The notes below the pieces were generated by a model that saw nothing but the letters and a program-made list of their open reading frames with translations, did not search any database and was not told the DNA's origin. Below are positions 28,283-39,786 of a DNA stretch of 64,000 nucleotides, in pieces. The translations under genes and the position numbers were made by a program. The stretch's first letter is position 1, and every line of letters begins with the position of its first letter. The DNA is from Sphingomonadales bacterium (GTDB lineage: Bacteria; Pseudomonadota; Alphaproteobacteria; Sphingomonadales; Sphingomonadaceae): positions 38,218-102,217 of the forward strand of contig JAGWUH010000008.1 in the NCBI GenBank assembly GCA_028868535.1, in the 5' to 3' direction.

Positions 28283-28519
28283 TCAGGCCGCGCCTGACCC
28301 CTCGGCGGCTTTCTCATGACGGATGCAGTCGAGGATCTTGGCGCCGGCCATGAACACCGATCCGGTGCAGGCCAGGAACAGCAGCTTGCCCCCGGTTCCG
28401 GGAAACACGTCGAGATAGACCTTGCCGCGCTCCACCGCGCCCAGCGCGAGCGCGTAGATCACCATGTAGGCCTCCGGCCTCGTCTTGATCTTGAATAGCC
28501 TGGCAATCCTGGCGACCAT
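28283..28519 (-). CDS. Small conserved membrane protein (hypothetical)
   Basis: MVARIARLFKIKTRPEAYMVIYALALGAVERGKVYLDVFPGTGGKLLFLACTGSVFMAGAKILDCIRHEKAAEGSGAA; alternative ATG slightly upstream. Confidence 0.65.
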   Translation of the reverse strand: MVARIARLFKIKTRPEAYMVIYALALGAVERGKVYLDVFPGTGGKLLFLACTGSVFMAGAKILDCIRHEKAAEGSGAA

Positions 28520-28788
28520 TGTTCTTGTCCGTGGCATCCTGCTGCAACAGGACAATGCCGATCTCGCCCGAGAGTTCAACAGAAGTAAACGGGCATTAAC
28601 CGTTTTTCGTCCGGTTCCGGGACGGCTCGCCGCATTTGCGCGCCGTCTGCAAGCGCCTGGCCGGACATCGCGGAACGCGTTGCCAAGCGCGGGTTCCTGC
28701 GCCATAGGCGGCTTCTCCTCCCCGGAGCGTAATTTCCTGCAATCCCCGCCGCGGCGTCGCGCGGGGCCAACGAGGGTGAGTTCGAGAG

Positions 28789-30924
28789 ATGAGCAACAGG
28801 ATCGAGCGGGCGGGTCTTCAGGTGGACAAGGCCCTCGCCGGCTTCATCGAGACCGAGGTTATGGCACCGCTGGGCAAGGACGCGGGTGCGTTCTGGCAAG
28901 GCTTCGCCGCGCTGCTCGCCGGTTTCGCGCCGCGCAACCGCGCGCTGCTGGCCCGGCGCGACGAACTGCAGGCCTGGATCGACGCCTGGCACCTCGATCG
29001 CGCCGGCAAGCCGCTCGACCCCGCCGAGTATGAAGGCTTCCTGCGCGAGATCGGCTATCTCGTACCGGAACCGGCCCCGTTCGCCGTCGCCACCCGCGAC
29101 GTCGACGCCGAGATCGCGACGATGGCCGGTCCGCAGCTCGTCGTGCCGGTGCTCAATGCCCGCTTCCTGCTCAATGCCGCCAACGCGCGCTGGGGCAGCC
29201 TTTACGACGCCTACTATGGCACCGACGCGCTCGACGCCCCGGCTGCCCGGCCCGGTGGCTATGACGCGGAGCGTGGTGCGGCGGTCATCCGCGCCGGCCG
29301 CGCCTTCCTCGATCGCGCCGCGCCGCTCGCCGACATCAGCTGGCTTGCCTGGGATGGCGCCGGCGATCCGCCGCTTGCCAATCCCGAGCAGCTCATCGGC
29401 CGCCGCGACGGCGGCCTGCTGCTCGAGCACAATGGCCTGCGCATCGAAGTCGTCATCGATCGGACTCACCCGATCGGCCGGACCGACGCCGCGGGCATCG
29501 CCGACATCGTGCTCGAGGCGGCGCTGACCACGATCGTCGATCTCGAGGATTCGGTCGCAGCCGTCGACGCCGAGGACAAGCTTGCCGCCTATCGCAACTG
29601 GCTCGGCGTCATCCGTGGCGATCTAGCCGATACCTTCGAGAAGGGTGGCCAGACGCTCACCCGCACGCTGGCGGCCGATCGCGACTGGACCGGTACCGAC
29701 GGCGGCGCCTTCAGCCTGCCGGGCCGCTCGCTGCTGTTCGTACGCAACGTCGGCCACCTGATGACCAACCCGGCGATCCTGCTGCCCGATGGCTCCGAAA
29801 TCCCCGAAGGCATCATGGACGCCGTGATCACCAGCGCCATCTCCAGCCACGACCTGCGCGGTCTCGGCCGCTTCCGCAACAGCCGCGCCGGCGGCGCCTC
29901 GGGCGGAAGCATCTACATCGTCAAGCCGAAGATGCACGGGCCCGAGGAGTGCGGCTTCACCAACGACCTGTTCGACGCGGTCGAGGACCTGCTCGGCCTC
30001 GCCCGCCACACCGTCAAGGTCGGCGTCATGGACGAGGAGCGCCGCACCAGCGCCAACCTCGCCGCCTGCATCGCCGCGGTGAAGGACCGCATCGTCTTCA
30101 TCAACACCGGCTTCCTCGACCGCACCGGGGACGAGATCCACACCTCGATGCGCGCCGGCCCGATGATCCGCAAGAACGCAATGAAGGGCTCCGGCTGGAT
30201 TGCCGCCTATGAACGCCGCAACGTCCTGATCGGCCTGCGCCACGGCCTGTCCGGCCGCGCCCAGATCGGCAAGGGCATGTGGGCCGCGCCCGATCGCATG
30301 GGCGCGATGATGGCGGAGAAGGTGGGCCATCCGCGCAGCGGCGCCAACACCGCCTGGGTCCCTTCGCCGACCGCGGCGACGCTCCATGCCATGCATTACC
30401 ACGAAGTCGCGGTGTTCGACGTCCAGCAGGAACTCGCCGGGGAGCCGATCCCCGGTCTTGACGCGCTGCTGGCGATCCCGCTTGCCACCGGCCAGAACTT
30501 CTCGGTCGAGGAAGTCCGCGAGGAGCTCGACAACAACGCGCAAGGGTTGCTCGGCTACGTGGTCCGCTGGATCGATCAGGGCGTCGGCTGCTCCAAGGTG
30601 CCCGACATCAACGATATCGGCCTGATGGAAGACCGTGCCACCCTGCGCATCTCCAGCCAGCATATGGCCAACTGGCTGCTGCACGGCATCTGCACGCGCG
30701 ACCAGGTGATGGACTCGCTGCAACGCATGGCCGCCAAGGTCGATGCCCAGAATGCCGGCGACCCGCTCTATGAACCGATGGCCGGCAACTGGGACAGCAG
30801 CCTTGCCTTCCAGGCGGCCTGCGACCTGGTGTTCAAGGGCGTCGAGCAGCCTTCGGGCTACACCGAGCCGCTGCTTCACGCCTGGCGTCAGCGCAAGAAG
30901 GCGCAAGTGGCTGTTTTAGCGTAA
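28789..30924 (+). CDS. glcB: Malate synthase G
   Basis: 711 aa; [77 protein letters not shown]. Confidence 0.97.
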   Translation: MSNRIERAGLQVDKALAGFIETEVMAPLGKDAGAFWQGFAALLAGFAPRNRALLARRDELQAWIDAWHLDRAGKPLDPAEYEGFLREIGYLVPEPAPFAVATRDVDAEIATMAGPQLVVPVLNARFLLNAANARWGSLYDAYYGTDALDAPAARPGGYDAERGAAVIRAGRAFLDRAAPLADISWLAWDGAGDPPLANPEQLIGRRDGGLLLEHNGLRIEVVIDRTHPIGRTDAAGIADIVLEAALTTIVDLEDSVAAVDAEDKLAAYRNWLGVIRGDLADTFEKGGQTLTRTLAADRDWTGTDGGAFSLPGRSLLFVRNVGHLMTNPAILLPDGSEIPEGIMDAVITSAISSHDLRGLGRFRNSRAGGASGGSIYIVKPKMHGPEECGFTNDLFDAVEDLLGLARHTVKVGVMDEERRTSANLAACIAAVKDRIVFINTGFLDRTGDEIHTSMRAGPMIRKNAMKGSGWIAAYERRNVLIGLRHGLSGRAQIGKGMWAAPDRMGAMMAEKVGHPRSGANTAWVPSPTAATLHAMHYHEVAVFDVQQELAGEPIPGLDALLAIPLATGQNFSVEEVREELDNNAQGLLGYVVRWIDQGVGCSKVPDINDIGLMEDRATLRISSQHMANWLLHGICTRDQVMDSLQRMAAKVDAQNAGDPLYEPMAGNWDSSLAFQAACDLVFKGVEQPSGYTEPLLHAWRQRKKAQVAVLA

Positions 30925-30983
30925 CCTTTTCCCAACCGTTTTCGTGCCATCAGCCACCCCATAGCCAAGGGGGTCGCAACGTC

Positions 30984-31445
30984 ATGGCCATGGAAATGCG
31001 GCGCGAATCGCGCCTGAAGGTGTGGATGGGGTGTCGCCTCCACGCGGCCGGAGCGGAAACGGAAGGCTGCCTGGCCGACCTGTCGCCGCACGGCCTGCAC
31101 CTGGTCGGGCAACCGCCCGCGGCCGGCGAGCTCGTCGAGGTCCGCGTGCGCGGTCGCATGCTGGTCGGCCAGGTCGAATGGACGTCGCCGCAGCGCTTCG
31201 GTGTGTTCCTGCGCGACCCGCTCGATCCCGAGGCCCTGCTGCGCGGTGACGCTCCCGCGGAAGCGTTGCCCGGCCCGTTGCCGCACGGACCGCTGCCCCT
31301 GCTGGGTCCCCGGCCCGGCTGGGCCGGCGCGGTCGGTGGCCTGGCGCGATCGCTGGAACGCGGGGCGCTCGTCGTCGCCGCGTTGCTCGCGGCGGTCGTG
31401 CTGGCGGCGCCGCTCGGCGCGGCCCTGCGCGCGTTCACCCGCTGA
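30984..31445 (+). CDS. PilZ domain-containing protein
   Basis: RRESRLKVWMGCRLHAAGAETEGCLADLSPHGLHLVGQPPAAGELVEVRVRGRMLVGQVEW; PilZ-like RxxxR...(D/N)xSxxG pattern. Confidence 0.7.
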   Translation: MAMEMRRESRLKVWMGCRLHAAGAETEGCLADLSPHGLHLVGQPPAAGELVEVRVRGRMLVGQVEWTSPQRFGVFLRDPLDPEALLRGDAPAEALPGPLPHGPLPLLGPRPGWAGAVGGLARSLERGALVVAALLAAVVLAAPLGAALRAFTR

Positions 31446-31457
31446 TCGGGGCTGCGT

Positions 31458-31874
31458 TCAACGCTTCGCCGTCACCGCGTGGATTTCCTCGGTCAGGCGG
31501 TTGTTGATCTCGATCAGTCGGTGCAGCTCGTCGCTGATCTCCAGCAGCGCCTCGGCATCCTTGTAGGTCTGGTAGGCCTGCTTGTCGGACGCCTGCGCCG
31601 CGACCTTCTGACCGACCATGATGATCGACAGCAGGACCAGTTGCAGGAACGTCTGCGCGATCCACGAGATCAGCGGCCCGGTGCCGCCGCGGATCGCCGA
31701 CGGCAGGCTGACCAGCGCCAGCGCCGTGAACGCATAGGCGCACCACATCGTGCCCACCGCATCGGTGATCTTCACCGCCAGCCGGCCGTTGAACCCTTGC
31801 GCCTGGGCCGCGTGCGTGGCCACGCCTTCGTTGCGGCGGCGGGCGACGCGGGGGTGGGGGACGTGTTCGGCCAT
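31458..31874 (-). CDS. Small membrane protein (hypothetical, helical)
   Basis: MAEHVPHPRVARRRNEGVATHAAQAQGFNGRLAVKITDAVGTMWCAYAFTALALVSLPSAI...WIAQTFLQLVLLSIIMVGQKVAAQASDKQAYQTYKDAEALLEI. Confidence 0.75.
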   Translation of the reverse strand: MAEHVPHPRVARRRNEGVATHAAQAQGFNGRLAVKITDAVGTMWCAYAFTALALVSLPSAIRGGTGPLISWIAQTFLQLVLLSIIMVGQKVAAQASDKQAYQTYKDAEALLEISDELHRLIEINNRLTEEIHAVTAKR

Positions 31875-31906
31875 GCTTCGCTCCCTCTCGGGACGCCGCC
31901 GCGCCA

Positions 31907-32746
31907 TCACCGTGACAGCAGCCGCGCCACCTCGACAAATTCCTCGACGGACAGCGTCTCCGCCCGTCGCTGCGGATCGATCCCGGCGGCGTCCAGCGCG
32001 TCCAGTCCGCCGGGCAGCCCCTTCAGGCTCTGCCGCAGCATCTTGCGCCGCTGGCCGAACGCCGCCTCGGTCAGCCGCTCCAGCTTCCGCGCGGAGACGC
32101 CTTCCGGCGCCGCGCCGGGGACGACATGGACGATCGCCGACATCACCTTGGGCGGCGGGGTGAAGGCGCTGCGGTGGACCTTCATGGCGATCCGCGCCGC
32201 CGTGCGCCACTGCGACAGGATCGCCAACCGGCCATAGGCATCGCCATTCGTCGCCGCGACGATGCGCTCCGCCACCTCGAGCTGGAACATCAGCGTCAGC
32301 GACGACCAGCGCGGCGGCCAGGCCTCGCCCGACAACCAGCGCGTGAAAAGCGCGGTGCCGACGTTGTACGGCAGGTTGGCGACGACGGCATAAGGCTCAT
32401 CCATCAGCGCATCGTGATCCTGCGCCAGCGCGTCGCCCTCGATCACGCGGAGCCGCCCGGGAAACGCCCCGGCCAGCTCCGCCAGCGCCGGCAGGCAGCG
32501 CCGGTCCATCTCGATCGCGGTCACCCGGGCGCCGGCGCGCAGCAGCGCCCGCGTCAGGCCGCCGGGGCCCGGGCCGACTTCGAGCACCGCGCGATCCTGC
32601 AGGCGACCGGGAATCGCGGCAATCCGGTCGAGCAACTGCTCGTCGAGCAGGAAGTTCTGCCCCAGCGCCTTGCTGGCGGCGAGCCCGTGGCGGGCGATCA
32701 CCTCGCGCAGCGGCGGCAGGGCAGGGGACGTCATCGCCGCCATCAT
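31907..32746 (-). CDS. rsmA: 16S rRNA (adenine1518/1519-N6)-dimethyltransferase
   Basis: [52 protein letters not shown]. Confidence 0.97.
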   Translation of the reverse strand: MMAAMTSPALPPLREVIARHGLAASKALGQNFLLDEQLLDRIAAIPGRLQDRAVLEVGPGPGGLTRALLRAGARVTAIEMDRRCLPALAELAGAFPGRLRVIEGDALAQDHDALMDEPYAVVANLPYNVGTALFTRWLSGEAWPPRWSSLTLMFQLEVAERIVAATNGDAYGRLAILSQWRTAARIAMKVHRSAFTPPPKVMSAIVHVVPGAAPEGVSARKLERLTEAAFGQRRKMLRQSLKGLPGGLDALDAAGIDPQRRAETLSVEEFVEVARLLSR

Positions 32747-33750
32747 GCCGCGGCGCGTCGCCGCGCACAGTCCGCGGCCATGCGCAGCGCCGCCATCGTC
32801 GCCCCGGCATCGGCCAGGCGCTTGCCGGCGATGGCAAAGGCCGTGCCATGGTCGGGCGAGGTGCGGATCGTCGGCAGACCCAGCGTGACGTTGACGCCGG
32901 CATCGAAATCGAGCGCCTTCAGCGGTATCAGTGCCTGGTCATGGTACATGCACAGTGCCACGTCGTACGTCTCCCGCGCGCGCGGCGCGAACAGCGCATC
33001 GGCGGGGTGCGGCCCGCTGACAGCCAGCCCTTCCGCCTGCAGGCGGGCGATGGCTGGCGCGATGATTGCCGCTTCTTCCCCGCCCATGCGGCCGTCCTCG
33101 CCGGCGTGGGGATTGAGCGCGGCGATCGCCAGCCGCGGCCGCGCCAGCCCGAAGTCGCGGACCAGCGCCCGTGCCACGATCCGTGCGCGGCGCACGATCA
33201 AATCGGCCGAGAGCGCCCCCGGCACCGCGGCCAGCGCGATGTGCACCGTCAGCGGCACCGTGCGCAGCGTCGGTCCGGCCAGCATCATCACCGCGTCCGC
33301 TGCCGCCACGCCGCACGCGCCGGCCACGAACTCGGTCTGCCCCGGATGGTTGAAGCCGATCTCCGCGAGCCGGGACTTGGCGATCGGCCCGGTCATCACG
33401 CCGGCCGCGCGGCCCCCGGCCGCCAGGCTGGCCGCCTGGTCGAGCGAGGCGAGGGCCAGCCGCGCGCCATCGCGGTCGGGCGCGCCGGGACGGTAGGCGC
33501 CATCGAGATCGCCGAGCACGGGCAGGGCATCGGCAAAGGCGTCAGTGGCCTCCTCCGGCGCGCCGATGGGCGCCAGCGGCAGGTCGAACCCCCGCGTCTC
33601 GGCGGCGGCGCGCAGCAGTCCGGCGCCGCCCACGACGAACCACGGCAGGTCGCCCGCCTGGCGCCGGTGCCATGCCTCCGCCAGCAGTTCCGGGCCGACC
33701 CCCGCCGGGTCGCCGAGCGACACGGCGAGCGGCGGCAGGGGCGCCGGCAT
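32743..33750 (-). CDS. pdxA: 4-hydroxythreonine-4-phosphate dehydrogenase
   Basis: [42 protein letters not shown]; 4-nt overlap with rsmA. Confidence 0.96.
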   Translation of the reverse strand: MPAPLPPLAVSLGDPAGVGPELLAEAWHRRQAGDLPWFVVGGAGLLRAAAETRGFDLPLAPIGAPEEATDAFADALPVLGDLDGAYRPGAPDRDGARLALASLDQAASLAAGGRAAGVMTGPIAKSRLAEIGFNHPGQTEFVAGACGVAAADAVMMLAGPTLRTVPLTVHIALAAVPGALSADLIVRRARIVARALVRDFGLARPRLAIAALNPHAGEDGRMGGEEAAIIAPAIARLQAEGLAVSGPHPADALFAPRARETYDVALCMYHDQALIPLKALDFDAGVNVTLGLPTIRTSPDHGTAFAIAGKRLADAGATMAALRMAADCARRRAAA

Positions 33751-35126
33751 CAGTTGTATTCGATGATCGCGTCGCGGCGCAGGTCGCGCAGGTACATCTG
33801 CGCGCGCTTGTTGACGCGGTCGTCTTCCATCTGGCTCATCAGCTCGTCGAAGCTCGGGCCGTTGTCCGCCTTGGGATCGTCACGGCCGCACAGCATCAGC
33901 ACGCGCACGCCCTCGTTCAGCGAGCCGAACGGCGGCGTCGTCTCGCCGATCTGGAGCTGGAGAATCGCCGATTGCAGCGGCCCGGGCAGGTCGCGCGCCT
34001 TGACCTGGTCGTTCGAGACGACCTTGGCGCCGAGCGGCCCGGCGACGGCATCGACTCCGCCGCAGCCCTTGGCGTTCTTCATCGCCGCGGCGAACGCCTC
34101 GGCGCGCTTCTGCGCTTCCTCGGGCTTGGTCCCGGCGGGGAAGTCGACCGAGACCTGCTTGAGGCTGAGCAGCGCGTCGCGCGGATCGGCGGTCAGCACC
34201 TGGCGCTTGTCGATCAGGTAGAGGATCGAGAAGCCGCCGCGCGTCTCGATCGGGCCGACCAGCTGGCCGGGCGAAAGCTCGTGCACGGCCGAGGCCAGCT
34301 CGGTCGGCAACTGCGCCAGGCGAATCCAGCCAAGATCGCCGCCCACCGCGGCGGTCGAGGCTTCCGAATACTGCCGCGCATAGGCGACGAACGAACCGCC
34401 GTTGCGCAACTGGTCGACGATGCGCTTGCCGTTCTCGGCCACGGTGGCGCGGCTTTCCGGGGTGGCGGAAAGGAAAATCTCGCCGATACGGTATTCCTCG
34501 GTGCCCTTCGCGGCCTTCAGCCGGTCGAGCAGCTCGCGCACTTCCTCCTGCGAAACGTTGACGAACGGCTGGACGTTGCGCCGCAGCACCCGTTGCCACG
34601 CCAGTTCGCCCTTGATCTGCCGCTTCAGCGAAGCCGGCGAGGAGCCGATCTTGCGCAAGTAGGCGTCGAGCGCCGGCACCGTCTGGTGGAAGTTCTGCTC
34701 CGCCACGCGCTGGTAGGTCTGGTCGACCTCGGCTTCGTCGATGTTGATCTCGGCGACTTTGGCTTCCTGGATCTGCAGCGTCTCGTCGATCAGGTTGCGC
34801 AGGATCTGCATGCGCAGCCGCTCGGTCTCCTCCGCGCTGATCTTGTTGCCGCTCGCCGCGACGACCAGCGCCAGGCGCTGCTCGACGTCGGTGCCGGTGA
34901 TGATCTCGCCGTTGACGATCGCGGTCGCGCGCCGCAGGTTCGGGCTGCGGTTGCCGAACATCGTGATGTTCTCGGGAATGTTCAGCGCACCGCGCGCGGC
35001 GGGAGGCGCGGGTTCGGCGTCCTGCGCCTGTGCCACGGCGGCCAGTGCCAGCGCGCACCCGGCGACGCCCGCGCCCAGCAGCCCGATGCGGCCGAAAATC
35101 ATGCTCATGCGAACGGGGTTCTTCAC
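33750..35126 (-). CDS. surA: Periplasmic peptidyl-prolyl cis-trans isomerase (SurA-like)
   Basis: Signal peptide; IVNGEIITGTDVEQRLAL; parvulin domain YSEASTAAVGGDLGWIRLAQLP; located between lptD and pdxA. Start uncertain (GTG 35126 or ATG 35108). Confidence 0.92.
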   Translation of the reverse strand: MKNPVRMSMIFGRIGLLGAGVAGCALALAAVAQAQDAEPAPPAARGALNIPENITMFGNRSPNLRRATAIVNGEIITGTDVEQRLALVVAASGNKISAEETERLRMQILRNLIDETLQIQEAKVAEINIDEAEVDQTYQRVAEQNFHQTVPALDAYLRKIGSSPASLKRQIKGELAWQRVLRRNVQPFVNVSQEEVRELLDRLKAAKGTEEYRIGEIFLSATPESRATVAENGKRIVDQLRNGGSFVAYARQYSEASTAAVGGDLGWIRLAQLPTELASAVHELSPGQLVGPIETRGGFSILYLIDKRQVLTADPRDALLSLKQVSVDFPAGTKPEEAQKRAEAFAAAMKNAKGCGGVDAVAGPLGAKVVSNDQVKARDLPGPLQSAILQLQIGETTPPFGSLNEGVRVLMLCGRDDPKADNGPSFDELMSQMEDDRVNKRAQMYLRDLRRDAIIEYN

Positions 35127-35297
35127 GCTGACGTCGATCCTGTCCTCGGCCCCGGGGCGGGGCTGCACCTCACGGTTTGGCGTAGCCGATTGCATTGCAC
35201 CGGCTTAACCGAAGCTGAGTACCCCCAGTCGCGGCGGGCGATAGCGCGTTTGCACGGCAATGCCAACGGAAGAGGTATCAGCTTCAACAACCGCGGA

Positions 35298-37643
35298 TCA
35301 GTTCAGCCCGAGGTTCTTCAGCGCCAGGTGAATCTGGAACGAGTTGCCCCGCGTCGCGTCGCCCACGGTCACGTAGTCGCGGCGCCAGGTGAAGCCCAGT
35401 TCGAGGCAGTCGTTGGCATAGGCGAAGCCGAGGCGGGTGCGCAGCGGCTGGAACGACTTGGCAGTGACGCCGGGCAACGTGGTCGTGCCGGAAAGGTCGA
35501 CGATCCCCGACGCGAATACCGACCAGTACTTCGCGAAAGCCACCCGGCCGGCGGCGCGCAGCTCGTTGCTGTCCTGCAGGTCTTCCAGCGAAGCCGCGAT
35601 CTGGCGGTTCAGGCGGGCGTAGCCGACCTCGACATAGGTGCGCTCGCTGCCGATCGTCGCGTCGACCTCGTGGCGCCGCACCGCCAGCGTGTCCTTGTCG
35701 AGTCGGAACCGCTCGGTCAGCTTGAGGAAGTCGCGGAAGCGGAGGTCGACCCGGCCGACGACGTCGGACAAGCGGTCGGAAAGCCCGGTCCCGCTGGGCA
35801 GCAGCGTCGGCTTGCGGGTCAGTCGATAGGACTGCCCGATCGTCGCGTTGACCCGCCAGTCGGGAATCTCGAGCTGCCAGTCGACGCCGTAGGTGAAGCG
35901 CGTGCCGTCCTCGATCCGGTCGTAGCCGGGGAAGCGGTTGAGCGCGAACAGGTTGTCGTCCTCGAGTTCGATCGCCCGGGCGTCTTCGTTGGGGACCGCC
36001 AGGTTGCGGATCGACGGGCTGGCGACGACCTGCAGATGCGGAGTCAGCACCTGGGTGCCGCCGAAAGCGCGGCCGATGAAGGGCCAGGTCACGTCGATCG
36101 CGGCGGTCGCGACGCCGCGGCCCTGCCAGCCCGGGTTGCCGCGATAGATCGCGGTCGAGGTCAGCGCGTTGTCGGCGGAATGATAGATGTCGCCGCGCAC
36201 CAGCCCCGTCAGCGTCACCTGCTGGCCCATGCCGGTCACCTTGCGCAGGTCCCACCGCGCGCTGGCGAACGCGCGCTGCGTGTCCTGCCCGGCGGTGCGG
36301 GTGATCGCCAGGCTGTTCGCCTGGAGCTCGATCGTCCCGCCCAGCCAGGGGTCGCGCAGCCGCCGGCGATAGTCGATCTCGGGCAGCGCCACCGGCACCA
36401 GCCCCTGCCGCTCCCCGGCGCGCATGGTCTGGAACGCCCAGCCGGTGATCGAGAACCAGCTGTCCTTGTCGACGTGGCTGAGCGAGGCGGTCGAGCGGAG
36501 CACGTCGTCGCCGCTGATGAAGTAGCGACGCAGGAACGTGCGGTCGGTGGCGATCCTGCCGGAGAACGACGCGCTCCACCCCGGCGAGAACTGGAACCGC
36601 CCGTTGGCGTCGAGATAGCCGCGGAAATCCTGCGACGTCGTGGTCGAGGTGCCGCCGACCGGGATGCGCCGGCTGGTCGTGGCATAGCCGGTGATCTGGT
36701 ACGCGCCCGAGCCGGTCAGCGCCCGATACTGCACCGACGCCATCGGCGCCGACTTGGTGAAGACATAAGCGGTGGCGGCGATGTCGCGATTGTCGGCGAT
36801 GCGGTAGTAATAGGTGTCGCTCAGCTCGAAGCCGTTGGCCGAGCTGATGCGCACGTTCGGGATCAGCAGTCCGGAGATCGCGCGCCCGTCGGTGGCGATG
36901 GTGATGTTGGGCAGCGGCAGCAAGCGCGCGCCGAACAGCACGAACCGCGCCCCCGCGAACTTGGCGGTCCTGCTGTCGGGATCATAGACCACCTGCCGCG
37001 CGGTGATCTTCCACGCCGGCTTCCTGTCGCAGCCGAGCTCGTCGACGACGTCGCAGCCGGTGTAGGCGGCCTTGCCCAGCAGGATCTTGCCGTCGGCGCG
37101 GCGTTCGCCGCCCTTCGCCGCCAGTCGCCCGCCTTCGCGCAGTGCCAGCAGCATGTCCTGCATCGCACCGGTCTCGAACTTGTCGGTCAGCTCGACCTGC
37201 TCGGTGAAAAGCTGGTTGCCGTCCTCATCGACCATGCGGATCGCCCCGCGCGCGACAATCCTGCCGGTCTTGCGATCGTAGGTCACGGTATCGGCGCGCA
37301 GCGACCGGTCCTCGCGATGCAGCGTGACGTTGCCGCTGGCAGTGACCACCTCGGTCTCGTCGTTGTACTCGACCCGGTCGGCCTCGAACGAGACGGGCGT
37401 ATCGTCCTTGCCGCCCGAGGGATTGGCCGACCGCGAGGAGATTCCCTGCGGCAGCGCCGGTGCCATCGCCGCGCCCGCCAGCAGCGGATCGCCGATCGTC
37501 AGTCGCGACAGGATGCCCGCCTGCGCCGGCGCGGCGATCCACACCGCCAGCGCCGCCGCGCCACAGGCAAACCGCCGCAGCGCGCGCCGGGCCCGATCAC
37601 GACCAGCCAAACAGAGCGGCGCAGGCCGCGATACAGGGTCCAT
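35298..37643 (-). CDS. lptD: LPS-assembly protein LptD
   Basis: OstA-like N-domain SFEADRVEYNDETEVVTASGNVTLHREDRSLRADTVTYDRKTGRIVARGAIRM; C-terminal beta-barrel ...FTWRRDYVTVGDATRGNSFQIHLALKNLGLN. Confidence 0.95.
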   Translation of the reverse strand: MDPVSRPAPLCLAGRDRARRALRRFACGAAALAVWIAAPAQAGILSRLTIGDPLLAGAAMAPALPQGISSRSANPSGGKDDTPVSFEADRVEYNDETEVVTASGNVTLHREDRSLRADTVTYDRKTGRIVARGAIRMVDEDGNQLFTEQVELTDKFETGAMQDMLLALREGGRLAAKGGERRADGKILLGKAAYTGCDVVDELGCDRKPAWKITARQVVYDPDSRTAKFAGARFVLFGARLLPLPNITIATDGRAISGLLIPNVRISSANGFELSDTYYYRIADNRDIAATAYVFTKSAPMASVQYRALTGSGAYQITGYATTSRRIPVGGTSTTTSQDFRGYLDANGRFQFSPGWSASFSGRIATDRTFLRRYFISGDDVLRSTASLSHVDKDSWFSITGWAFQTMRAGERQGLVPVALPEIDYRRRLRDPWLGGTIELQANSLAITRTAGQDTQRAFASARWDLRKVTGMGQQVTLTGLVRGDIYHSADNALTSTAIYRGNPGWQGRGVATAAIDVTWPFIGRAFGGTQVLTPHLQVVASPSIRNLAVPNEDARAIELEDDNLFALNRFPGYDRIEDGTRFTYGVDWQLEIPDWRVNATIGQSYRLTRKPTLLPSGTGLSDRLSDVVGRVDLRFRDFLKLTERFRLDKDTLAVRRHEVDATIGSERTYVEVGYARLNRQIAASLEDLQDSNELRAAGRVAFAKYWSVFASGIVDLSGTTTLPGVTAKSFQPLRTRLGFAYANDCLELGFTWRRDYVTVGDATRGNSFQIHLALKNLGLN

Positions 37644-37738
37644 CCCTTGCCTATTGCACCGCCCGCGCCTAACTGCAATCCGCCTCGGACGCAGGGCCGT
37701 TTCAGCCCGCCGCAGTCCGCCCAGCTTCGGGAGTTTCC

Positions 37739-39217
37739 ATGCACGTTCGCTTCTCCGCCGCCCCGGTCCCCGCCGATTCCGCGCTGGTCGCGCGGCTGGT
37801 CGAACAGGACGCGCTGCCGGCCGACCTGCCGGCGGTGGTTGCCGAAGGGGCGAAGCAGTCCCGCTTCACCGGCAAGACCGGGCAGGTCCACGAAGCCTTC
37901 GTCGCCCAGGGCGAGGCCATCGCCCGCGTCGCCCTCGCCGGCATCGGTGCCCGGGGCGAGGGCGATCGCCGGGCCGCGCTCGAAAAGGCGGGCGCCGGGC
38001 TCACCGCCCGGTACCTGACCTCGGGCGTCACCACCCTCGCGCTCGACCTGGCCGGCTCGGGCCTTGCCGCCGACGAGACCGCCGCAGTCCTCCTCGCCGC
38101 CCGCCTGCGCGGCTGGCGCTGGGATGCCTGGCGCACGACACTGAAGGACGACCAGAAGCCGACCCTTGCGGAAATCGTCGTCCATGGCGCCCCCGAAGGC
38201 GCCGAGGCGGCCTGGCAGCGTGAATCTGCGCTGGCCGAAGGCGTCGAACTGACGCGGGAACTGGTCACCGAGCCTGGCAACGTCCTCTATCCCGAATCAT
38301 TCGTTGTCCGCGTCCAGGGCCGCGTTGCCGGCACCGGCCTCGAGGTCACCGTGCTCGACGAGGCGGCGATGCGCGATCTCGGCATGGGCGCGCTGCTCGG
38401 CGTCGCGCAGGGGTCGCTCCGCAGCCCCCGCATCCTGGCGCTGCGCTGGAACGGCGCCGCCGCCGACGCCAAGCCGGTGGCTTTCGTCGGCAAGGGCGTC
38501 ACTTTCGACAGCGGCGGCATCAGCCTCAAGCCCGGCGCCGGCATGGAGGACATGAAGTGGGACATGGGCGGCGCCGGCGCCGTCGCCGGGGCGATGCTGG
38601 CGCTGGCGAAGCGCCGTGCGAAGGCAAACGTCGTCGGCATCTGCGGCCTCGTCGAGAACATGCCCGATGGCGGCGCGCAACGCCCGGGTGACGTCGTCAA
38701 GACGATGTCGGGCCAGACCGTCGAGGTGATCAACACCGACGCCGAGGGCCGCCTCGTGCTCTGCGACGTGCTGACCTGGACGCAGAAGACCTTCCAGCCC
38801 GCCACCATCATCGATCTCGCCACGCTTACCGGCGCGATCATCGCCACGCTCGGCAACGAATACGCCGGCCTGTTCAGCAACGACGACGCGCTGGCCGAGC
38901 GCATCCTCGCCGCCGGCAAGGCCTGTGGCGAGCAGCTCTGGCGCCTGCCGATGGGCGCGGTCTACGACAAGATGATCGACAGCCCGATCGCCGACATGAA
39001 GAACATGGGCAGCCGCTATGCCGGTTCGATCACCGCCGCGCAGTTCATCCAGCGCTTCATCGACAAGGGTGCCGACGGCAAGGCCACGCCGTGGGCCCAC
39101 CTCGACATCGCCGGCATGGTCTGGGCCGACAAGCCCGGGCAAACCTGGGACAAGGGCGCCACCGGCTATGGCGTCCGCCTGATCGACCGCATCGTCCGCG
39201 ACGCGCACGAAGCCTGA
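37739..39217 (+). CDS. pepA: Leucyl aminopeptidase (M17)
   Basis: VGKGVTFDSGGISLKPGAGMEDMKWDMGGAGAV, NTDAEGRLVLCDVLTW. Confidence 0.97.
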   Translation: MHVRFSAAPVPADSALVARLVEQDALPADLPAVVAEGAKQSRFTGKTGQVHEAFVAQGEAIARVALAGIGARGEGDRRAALEKAGAGLTARYLTSGVTTLALDLAGSGLAADETAAVLLAARLRGWRWDAWRTTLKDDQKPTLAEIVVHGAPEGAEAAWQRESALAEGVELTRELVTEPGNVLYPESFVVRVQGRVAGTGLEVTVLDEAAMRDLGMGALLGVAQGSLRSPRILALRWNGAAADAKPVAFVGKGVTFDSGGISLKPGAGMEDMKWDMGGAGAVAGAMLALAKRRAKANVVGICGLVENMPDGGAQRPGDVVKTMSGQTVEVINTDAEGRLVLCDVLTWTQKTFQPATIIDLATLTGAIIATLGNEYAGLFSNDDALAERILAAGKACGEQLWRLPMGAVYDKMIDSPIADMKNMGSRYAGSITAAQFIQRFIDKGADGKATPWAHLDIAGMVWADKPGQTWDKGATGYGVRLIDRIVRDAHEA

Positions 39218-39239
39218 TCGGCCGGCGGATCGGGGCGCC

Positions 39240-39683
39240 ATGCAGGTCGATTTCTACCAGCTCGGCCACGATCCGGTCGGCCGCGCGCTGGCGCTGATCG
39301 CCGGCAAGGTGCTCGAATCCGGCCAGCGCCTCCTCGTTGTCGCCGATGGCGACGGCCGCCGCCAGGCGCTGTCCGAGGCGCTGTGGTCCGCCGGGCCGAC
39401 GCGCTTCCTCGCCAACGGCGAGTCCGGGGGCGAGCACGACGCCGACCAGCCCATCCTGCTATCCGCCACGGTCCACCCCGCCAACGCCGCGCGCAACGTC
39501 GCGCTGGCCGACGGCGTCTGGCGCGATGCCGTGGTCGATGGCAGGTTCGATCGCGTGTTCCTGCTGTTCGACGAGGAGACCGTCGCCGCCGCCCGCCTAT
39601 GCTGGCGCGATCTCGGCACCCGCGAGGGCCTCGCCCGCCGTTTCTGGAAACAGGTCGACGGCCGTTGGACCCAGGCCGGCTGA
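39240..39683 (+). CDS. holC: DNA polymerase III subunit chi
   Basis: MQVDFYQLGHDPVGRALALIAGKVLESGQRLLVVADGDGRRQALSEALW; immediately downstream of pepA. Confidence 0.9.
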   Translation: MQVDFYQLGHDPVGRALALIAGKVLESGQRLLVVADGDGRRQALSEALWSAGPTRFLANGESGGEHDADQPILLSATVHPANAARNVALADGVWRDAVVDGRFDRVFLLFDEETVAAARLCWRDLGTREGLARRFWKQVDGRWTQAG

Positions 39684-39786
39684 GCAGGGGTGAATGAGCC
39701 AGGGGGCGCGCCCGCCTTGCAGTGCAGCACAATCCCCGCTAGGGGCGCGCCCGACAAGATAACCCGCAATTCGCAAGGAACGTCCC

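Noticed and set aside
33672-38018. 1448-aa plus-strand ORF
   Set aside because: Mirror ORF antisense to surA and lptD. Arg/Gly/Asp/Val-rich composition typical of GC-rich shadow frames, with no recognisable domain.
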